Position numbers and translations under genes: made by a program | In this document: in pieces, positions 58,636-64,000 of the stretch | Position numbering within the stretch: the first letter of the stretch is position 1 | Layout of the letters: each line of letters begins with the position of its first letter | Notes under the pieces: generated by a model | The model's database searches: none | Seen by the model: the letters and a program-made list of their open reading frames with translations, nothing else | What the model was told of the DNA's origin: nothing | Assembly (NCBI RefSeq): GCF_001687335.1 | Contig: NZ_MAGO01000007.1 | Location: 62,001 to 126,000 of the forward strand | Direction: 5' to 3' | Source of the DNA: Dissulfuribacter thermophilus | GTDB taxonomy: Bacteria > Desulfobacterota > Dissulfuribacteria > Dissulfuribacterales > Dissulfuribacteraceae | Length of the DNA stretch: 64,000 bases

Positions 58636-60390
58636 CTACATTACTTTATTCCTACCTCCATATTTGGCTCGATACAGATTTTCATCAGCCCTTTTGATTA
58701 GTTCATTTATGGAGTGTTCATTCTTAACTTCCGCGACCCCAGCACTCAAGGTAATCTTAATAGTCAGTCCAGCAACTTTGAACTCCTTATTTTCCACTTC
58801 CCTTCTTATGCGTTCTGCAACGCTTTGAGCATCACTCCTTTTAGTGAAGGGTAATACTACCAATATTTCTTCTCCTCCATATCTTATGGCAATATCACCC
58901 TTTCTAAGGCCTTTTTTTATGATTTTTGCGATCTCTTTTAAAATAAAATCTCCAATTAAGTGACCATAAGTATCATTAACCTTTTTAAAGAAGTCAATAT
59001 CGAAAATAGCTATGGAAAGCGGGTAATTGTGGCGTTTTGCTTTATAAAACTCTTTATCAATTACTGTATTCAAGTAAAATCGGTTAAATAGTCCTGTTAG
59101 TCCATCAATAATTGCAATTTTATAGACTTTTTCTTTTTCCTCTTCTGCAGCTAGTATGTTTAATTCTCTTTCTAGGGCTACAGAAAGGGGCACAACAAAT
59201 CTCTTGAAGACATCTAAGTATGCAGTATCTACGGAATCGAGGTTTTGTCTTAAAAGGGCAATGGCCCCTCCAATAAATCGATGATCTCTAGTTTTTAAAG
59301 GAAATATAATTGCGCTTTTATTGCAAAGCCCCCATCTTGGCATTTCTATTTTTTTTTCAAGCGAAATATTTCTTGCTTTTCTCATCATCTCTAAAAGTTG
59401 CTCAAATTTTTCTTGCTCTTCCTCCACAAATATTGGGTATGAGGCTTTAGAATTTGTAGAAAATAGAACCAGCTTTTGTCTCTCTGGTTCCAAAGGAGCG
59501 ACTATCAGAAATTCATCTACTGCAACCAGTTCCTCCATGAGTTTTTTAATGTGCCTTAAGGCATTGATTAACCTTGGATTTAAAGCAAGATTGTCGACTA
59601 TTCCCTTCAATACCCTGTTGATCTTGGAAAGCTTAAGAATATTGGAGTCACCACCAAATTGGAAGAGTCCGCATTCAAGTTCCTTTAACCGGTTGATCAT
59701 TGGTTGTATCAATTCTTTTTTAATAATGGAGCCATGTTGGGGGGCGATAAGCTCAGGATTATATCGTTCGATTTGCACCAGGGCATTGTATAAAATTTCT
59801 TTGCTTGGAATATAGTGTTCATGAAATACCTTCATTTCCTCAAAATAGTTTTCATCCTGGGCAAATAGGGAAAATGTTTTAGTAAAGCCTCCAAAAAGAT
59901 CACTGGAAAATAGTGTTTTGGTGGTCTCATCAAATGTGCAAAAAGCACCTGGAAAATGGGCATATGGTGTAAAGATGAACCTCAGTCTTCGACCATTTTT
60001 CAAATTTAGTTGCCAGTCATTTTGATCAATTAGCCAGAATGGAGTTTCCCACTGATAATGTTTGAGGAGAGCCTGGGCCCTCCAGTGGGTCACAATGAAC
60101 TTATCGTTCCTGTTTATGAGTTTTTCAAGGCGGCTGATACAGCTTGTGATATCAGGATCTTGATGATGACATATGAGGTACTTGATATTTTTCAACTGGG
60201 TAATCTCTGAAATCTTTTTTATTGTTTCAGAGAAGGTGATTACAGAGCCTGGATCAATTAGGATGGATTCATCCCCATTGTTAATGAGGTAGACGTGGCA
60301 TTGAAAGGAGTCTTGAGGGATTACACAGCCTACCCAAAAAATATCCTTTGCGATCTCAATTGGTTGAGCATAGCATGGGTCCTGAGTCAT
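58636..60390 (-). CDS. Diiron ODP-type metallo-beta-lactamase-fold / GAF / GGDEF diguanylate cyclase
   Basis: 584 residues. Residues 1-245 match the oxygen-binding diiron (ODP/FprA-like) beta-lactamase fold: HHQDPD at 75-80, AHFPG (His145), SSDLFGG (Asp164) and PQHG (His219) supply the metal-ligand set. A GAF-like region spans about 255-410. GGDEF spans 425-584 with GGEEI at 505-509 and an RKGD inhibitory site at 496-499, exactly five residues upstream. It should make c-di-GMP from GTP under control of a diiron site sensing O2 or NO (inference). First gene of the three-gene operon. Confidence 0.88.
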   Translation of the reverse strand: MTQDPCYAQPIEIAKDIFWVGCVIPQDSFQCHVYLINNGDESILIDPGSVITFSETIKKISEITQLKNIKYLICHHQDPDITSCISRLEKLINRNDKFIVTHWRAQALLKHYQWETPFWLIDQNDWQLNLKNGRRLRFIFTPYAHFPGAFCTFDETTKTLFSSDLFGGFTKTFSLFAQDENYFEEMKVFHEHYIPSKEILYNALVQIERYNPELIAPQHGSIIKKELIQPMINRLKELECGLFQFGGDSNILKLSKINRVLKGIVDNLALNPRLINALRHIKKLMEELVAVDEFLIVAPLEPERQKLVLFSTNSKASYPIFVEEEQEKFEQLLEMMRKARNISLEKKIEMPRWGLCNKSAIIFPLKTRDHRFIGGAIALLRQNLDSVDTAYLDVFKRFVVPLSVALERELNILAAEEEKEKVYKIAIIDGLTGLFNRFYLNTVIDKEFYKAKRHNYPLSIAIFDIDFFKKVNDTYGHLIGDFILKEIAKIIKKGLRKGDIAIRYGGEEILVVLPFTKRSDAQSVAERIRREVENKEFKVAGLTIKITLSAGVAEVKNEHSINELIKRADENLYRAKYGGRNKVM

Positions 60391-60610
60391 ATTTTTATTC
60401 TTATAACTTTTAGCTGTTAAGTAAAGGGCTTTTATTCTATATTGATTTGCGAAATATTTCTCTTATCGCTAGGATCTTTGCCTTGAGTACTTGGGCTGTA
60501 TTTAGGTCTTTTATAAATTTTTATTTGTGGATTTACAATAAAAATAATAATCAAGCTACCTAGGATCGAATGATGGTAGCTAAGATTGATTACATGAAAG
60601 AAGTTAAGAT
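60391..60610. other. Intergenic region between prepilin and ODP-GGDEF operon
   Basis: 220 AT-rich bases. A 60-codon minus-strand frame from a TTG (60432-60614) with one possible membrane helix overlaps the prepilin stop but lacks a ribosome site and I do not call it. The promoter of the ODP-GGDEF operon should be here; no clear box was identified. Confidence 0.4.
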
Positions 60611-62272
60611 TCAATCATTAGATAAATTACAATTGTCGTCTATCTTTACCCTGCAATCCAAATCCTTATCTTCAGATAATTGAAAGTAAGTATTGAAATT
60701 ATATTCACAAAGTTGATTTTTATTGGATCTACAGTCAGATCTACTTGGAAAAACTCTTATGTTGTTCGGACCATTGATTATTTTGGATTTTTTACAATTG
60801 CTAGAACTAATCTTTAAATATCTTTTTTTATTTGTTGTTTCAAATTTGGCTTTCCAGCAATATACTTTTGCTGAGTTTAAAATTTGACATTTGTCTTTAT
60901 CTCCATTACAGAGAATATAGACTTTGCAATCTCCATCTGAATCAGCTGATACCAAATCAATCCTACTAACTGTAGAACTTGCTCGACAATCGCTTTTTTT
61001 ATACAATCTTATAGTTTGAGGAGCTAACGTAAAACTTTTATTAAATTGTTTTTTTCTTAAGTCTACGCAATCGCGATCAGTCAGCATTGATTCAATGTAA
61101 TCACCACTGTATGCCGCTTGAATTATCGTCAATGTATACGAATTGCACGCTTGATTTCCGCTGCCATTGTTTCCACTTCCACTTCCGCTGCCCGATCCAT
61201 TACTATTAGTGCTACCAGAGAATTCATCATTAATAGCAATCGACAAAGTTCTTTCCGTGGTTCTTCCTCTAGCATCCCGGACCTTTATGGTAAATGAATA
61301 TGTACCTGATTGGGTGGGAGTTCCAGAAATAGTGTTTCCATTCAATGAGAGACCTAGAGGAAGACGAGAACCGCTTTTGATGTGCCATTTGTAGGGCTCT
61401 TTACCTCCAGAAGCCCCAAGAACAGCACTGTAAGAATGGTTTACGATCCCATAGTTGAGATACAAAGTTGAAATCACAGGATCATTTGGATTTATTGTTA
61501 TAGATAGACTTCTTGTGGCCGTTCGGCCTTCAGCATCCTTGACTTGGACTGTGAAGTTAAATGTGCCGTCTTCTATAGGGATCCCTGAGATCGTGCCGTT
61601 ATTGTCAAGATTCAAGCCTTGCGGAAGATGACCTGAAACAATGGACCAGGAATAGGGAGGCGTTCCATCAGTGGCCTCGAGATGACTTGTAGGATACTGG
61701 TATTCTTCCATCCCATAGGGGAGGATCTCTGTGACTATTTTAAAGGGGTTGCATACCATGTCTCTCAATGTATTTATATCGGCATAGCGTACTTCATCGT
61801 CATATTCCACTTGTCCCTGCGGGCAGCCGCTGGTCATGGTACCTGGCTGAAGGATTCGAAATACTGCGGATGTACTATTCCCTGTCTGATTACAGTGGTT
61901 TTCCCCTTTACTAAATACTATGAATGCTACATTTGATTTTTGGACGCCTTTGTCCAATACTGTCAGATAAGATCCCTTGGTGGTACAAAGATCTGATGAG
62001 GTCATACCTGAGGCCACAAAGTAAAGAAAGTCTTCATTGTATGCATCTTTTGTCTTTACTCCAAGGACATTAAGGTTTGCAGGGAGTCTTTTCGTTGACT
62101 TTGTATATCCAAGAATTGCATTGTAAACGGTCTTAAGGTCTCCTCTAGTCTCAGAGATTTTATCTTTTTTTATAAGGATTTTTAATAGCCCTGTCCCCAT
62201 GCCGACAAGAAGACCTATAATCACGAGGACTATTGCCATCTCTATGAGAGTAAAGCCATTTTTTTTGTGCAT
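60611..62272 (-). CDS. Type IV prepilin-like protein with two Ig-like modules and Cys-rich C-terminus
   Basis: 553 residues. The class III signal KKNG-FTLIEMAIVLVIIGLLVG predicts PilD cleavage before Phe7, leaving Glu at position 5 of the mature chain. Residues 40-180 are a pilin-type globular region with several Cys. Two homologous Ig-like (He_PIG-type) modules follow at about 183-262 and 268-348 (GTPPYSWSIVSGHLPQGL and KEPYKWHIKSGSRLPLGL; NGTISGIP and GNTISGTP). A Gly/Ser/Asn linker (350-375) leads to a 178-residue tail with 12 Cys. It is far larger than a major pilin, so probably a tip adhesin or minor pilin. Confidence 0.85.
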   Translation of the reverse strand: MHKKNGFTLIEMAIVLVIIGLLVGMGTGLLKILIKKDKISETRGDLKTVYNAILGYTKSTKRLPANLNVLGVKTKDAYNEDFLYFVASGMTSSDLCTTKGSYLTVLDKGVQKSNVAFIVFSKGENHCNQTGNSTSAVFRILQPGTMTSGCPQGQVEYDDEVRYADINTLRDMVCNPFKIVTEILPYGMEEYQYPTSHLEATDGTPPYSWSIVSGHLPQGLNLDNNGTISGIPIEDGTFNFTVQVKDAEGRTATRSLSITINPNDPVISTLYLNYGIVNHSYSAVLGASGGKEPYKWHIKSGSRLPLGLSLNGNTISGTPTQSGTYSFTIKVRDARGRTTERTLSIAINDEFSGSTNSNGSGSGSGSGNNGSGNQACNSYTLTIIQAAYSGDYIESMLTDRDCVDLRKKQFNKSFTLAPQTIRLYKKSDCRASSTVSRIDLVSADSDGDCKVYILCNGDKDKCQILNSAKVYCWKAKFETTNKKRYLKISSSNCKKSKIINGPNNIRVFPSRSDCRSNKNQLCEYNFNTYFQLSEDKDLDCRVKIDDNCNLSND

Positions 62273-62313
62273 TTGATTGCTCCTGTTTTTGTTTCAGATC
62301 TCTTATAAATTTA

Positions 62314-63144
62314 TTAATGCTCAATTTGTTTATTCAGATAGTTAACCAATCTCAAGTTATATTTGAGGTCCTCATCATCCGGCGAAAGCTTTATGGCAGT
62401 TTCAAGAAGATTTTTTGCTTCTTTGTATTTACCCATAAGTATGAGGATGGCGCCTAGATTGTTTGCCACAAGGGGACTATGGGTCTCCTTCCAAAGCCTT
62501 CTATAGATATTGACAGAGCCATTGAGGTCTCCACTCATCCTCAATTCTTCTGCTAGCTGAATGAGTTTTAGGGTCTTTTGCGAGGCATATGGATCCTTTA
62601 TGGTTATTTTTTCTTCTGCTCTTGGGGATAGGCTCTTTTCCCTGTTAGTCTTAGATTGTCCTTCAGCTTTTGTAGTCTTTCCTTTTAAGCTTTGTATTTC
62701 GTTTAATAGGTTTTTAAGTTCTAGTTTAGACTTTGTCGTATTCGTTACCTGATTCCCTTTTGGTTTTAAGACCAAATTAGTCTTTGAAATGTTATTAATA
62801 GTTATCTTTGGTACTTCACGCTTTAGAGATGAGGAGGGTAACTTATTCTTTTTGTTAAGATGTTTCTCAGATACCTGCTCTATAATCGCACGGGAATTAT
62901 TCATTTTTTTTGAACTGTTATTTGTATCCACAGTAATGTAATCTAAGATCCAGGTAGATAGAAGATAACCAATTAAGGCTGACATAAGGAGAATGGCTAC
63001 GGGTAGTCTAAGCCTTTTTATGAGATTCGAAGTATTTTTTAAGGATGGATCTTCACCAATATTTTTCTCTGCGGTCACTACAGGATCATCAAGGGATTTT
63101 CCCTGTGCCTCGAGGCGTTTTAGTGTCTCAAAGAGTCTGCTCAT
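62314..63144 (-). CDS. Membrane-anchored TPR protein of a pilus/secretion system (MshN-like)
   Basis: 276 residues. MSRLFETLKRLEAQGKSLDD start, one membrane helix at about 49-69 (PVAILLMSALIGYLLSTWIL), a Lys/Ser-rich linker, then TPR-like helices at about 185-270 (LAEELRMSGDLNGSVNIYRR, PLVANNLGAILILMGKYKEA). The layout resembles MSHA biogenesis protein MshN and GspB-like factors, which support secretin or pilus assembly. It overlaps the secretin gene by 4 bp and precedes the prepilin by 41 bp. Confidence 0.75.
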   Translation of the reverse strand: MSRLFETLKRLEAQGKSLDDPVVTAEKNIGEDPSLKNTSNLIKRLRLPVAILLMSALIGYLLSTWILDYITVDTNNSSKKMNNSRAIIEQVSEKHLNKKNKLPSSSLKREVPKITINNISKTNLVLKPKGNQVTNTTKSKLELKNLLNEIQSLKGKTTKAEGQSKTNREKSLSPRAEEKITIKDPYASQKTLKLIQLAEELRMSGDLNGSVNIYRRLWKETHSPLVANNLGAILILMGKYKEAKNLLETAIKLSPDDEDLKYNLRLVNYLNKQIEH

Positions 63145-64000
63145 GAGTTTATTACTTGTATTAAAAGGATTATCACAAGCTCTACACGTTGACGTCTTTG
63201 TTGTTGAAATTTAAAGGCCTTCCCAAGGATTGGGAGTCTGTCAAGTATCGGCAATCCACTAGAGTTTTTAAAATTTTTGTCTTGAATTAACCCTCCGAGT
63301 ATCACCATCTCTCCAGATCGTACTCTTACCACTGTGGATGCCTCCCTTAGATTAACTACTGGAAAGGCATATCTGTTTCCCCCTTGAAATTCCTTTTCTT
63401 CCAATGAAATTATGTCGCTCTTAATTGGAACCATGTGGAGATTCACCATACCTGATTCCTCAATTTCAGGGGTAACTCCAAGGAGGATCCCATCAAAAAT
63501 TGCGCCTATTTCAACTGTTGGATTAATGTCTGTAGTTCCTCCAGTTGTGCTGGTGGTCTGGATCTCAAAACTCTTTAAATAAGATACCGATCTTCCAACA
63601 CTAATGAGTGCAGATTGACCATTCAGGACCTTTAGCCGTGGATTTGAAAGTGTTTTGACCTGACCATATTGTTCAAGGGCGTGAAGCACTGTAGTAATGT
63701 CGTAGTATTTATTTGTGATGTGTATTCCATAAATTAAGGAATTGTCATTTGTTGCCTTGCTTGTCAGAGTAAAGGTTGCTCCGTTTTGCTGTAGAGCGCT
63801 TTTACTGATGGTGCCTTCGAGAGATCTCCAGTCTATGCCCAGTGAATATGAGTCATCTAAATTCACTTCTAGAATTTTGGCTTCGATAAGGACTTGCCTT
63901 CTATATTTTTCACGGACGTGTTGGAGATATTCCTTAATTTCATCTACTGCGTGGGGCCTTGCTATTAACATGAGGGTGCCTGTAGAGCGATTTAGAAAAA
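63141..64000 (-). CDS. Secretin, C-terminal part (MshL/PilQ/GspD family; 5' end outside window)
   Basis: The frame is open to the right edge; about 285 C-terminal residues are present. NRSTGTLMLIARPHAVDEIK closes the N-terminal secretin/short-N repeat, RRQVLIEAKILEVNLDDSYS starts the secretin core, LSNPRLKVLNGQSALISVG and VNLREASTVVRVRSGEMVIL then GGLIQDK are the secretin signatures, ending VELVIILLIQVI. It forms the outer-membrane ring for a pilus or type II system. With the MshN-like and prepilin genes, an MSHA-type pilus is the best reading. Confidence 0.9.
   Translation of the reverse strand, partial: FLNRSTGTLMLIARPHAVDEIKEYLQHVREKYRRQVLIEAKILEVNLDDSYSLGIDWRSLEGTISKSALQQNGATFTLTSKATNDNSLIYGIHITNKYYDITTVLHALEQYGQVKTLSNPRLKVLNGQSALISVGRSVSYLKSFEIQTTSTTGGTTDINPTVEIGAIFDGILLGVTPEIEESGMVNLHMVPIKSDIISLEEKEFQGGNRYAFPVVNLREASTVVRVRSGEMVILGGLIQDKNFKNSSGLPILDRLPILGKAFKFQQQRRQRVELVIILLIQVINS

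Noticed and set aside
60432-60614. 60-codon minus-strand frame after the prepilin gene, TTG start overlapping its stop
   Set aside because: One possible membrane helix but no ribosome site and no family resemblance; left uncalled.

Overview
The window looks like a chromosomal segment of a Gram-negative, probably anaerobic bacterium of the Desulfobacterota (former Deltaproteobacteria) type. This is an inference. It rests on the LPS heptose/Kdo genes, MsbA, the yicC-remA-gmk and DUF4416 neighbourhoods, the ilvBNC-psd-pssA-leuAC order, Cys-motif PAS kinases and a diiron ODP domain. There is no rRNA gene to settle the taxonomy. Base composition is mid-range to slightly AT-rich, and TTG/GTG starts are frequent.

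Layout. Bases 1-5.5 kb (+): 3' end of recJ, smc, a SagB-type nitroreductase and dtd, overlapping head to tail. 5.5-8.6 kb: a 256-bp structured repeat, then cbiB and cobQ (-) and a lone tRNA-Arg(CCG) with its own promoter. 8.65-19.15 kb (-): a lipopolysaccharide cluster with three tandem paralogous glycosyltransferases, an O-antigen ligase/polymerase-type membrane protein, two more GT4 enzymes, a heptosyltransferase, a second 258-bp copy of the structured repeat, msbA and gmhB. 19.2-26.6 kb (+): Trm112-like protein, rfaE1, DUF4416, yicC (with a duplicated, rebuilt 5' end), remA, gmk, a TrmH-family methyltransferase, waaA and a hybrid histidine kinase. coaX (-) follows, then about 500 bp with no assignable gene. 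28.0-44.6 kb (+): fused str/S10/spc/alpha ribosomal block from rpsL to rplQ. It lacks fusA, rpmD and adk, and its rpmJ needs a -1 frameshift. Two tandem terminators close the block. 44.9-46.7 kb (-): CLC chloride channel with CBS domains. 47.0-54.5 kb (+): ilvB, ilvN, ilvC, psd, pssA, leuA, leuC. 54.5-60.4 kb (-): a three-gene signalling operon (diiron ODP-GAF-GGDEF protein, periplasmic binding protein, membrane hybrid kinase). 60.6-64 kb (-): a prepilin-like adhesin, a TPR membrane protein and the C-terminal part of a secretin, probably from an MSHA/type IV-like system.

How the parts fit. The LPS genes (gmhB, rfaE1, heptosyltransferase, waaA, msbA, GTs) cover heptose precursor synthesis, core assembly, Kdo transfer and export. 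The ribosomal block supplies most of the translation apparatus plus SecY and RNA polymerase alpha. ilv and leu make branched-chain amino acids, and psd/pssA make phosphatidylethanolamine. The 54-60 kb operon can be read as an oxygen or redox input converted to c-di-GMP, next to genes for a surface filament.

Most notable: (1) two non-identical repeats of 256 and 258 bp share one architecture of paired arms, in which arm sequences differ but pairing is kept, around one conserved core hairpin, and each abuts a gene's TAA stop; (2) rpmJ is restored exactly by a -1 shift on an A7 slippery run; (3) the yicC start is duplicated around a heptanucleotide repeat insertion; (4) the ODP-GGDEF / binding protein / hybrid kinase operon; (5) a prepilin carrying two Ig-like modules and a 12-Cys tail.
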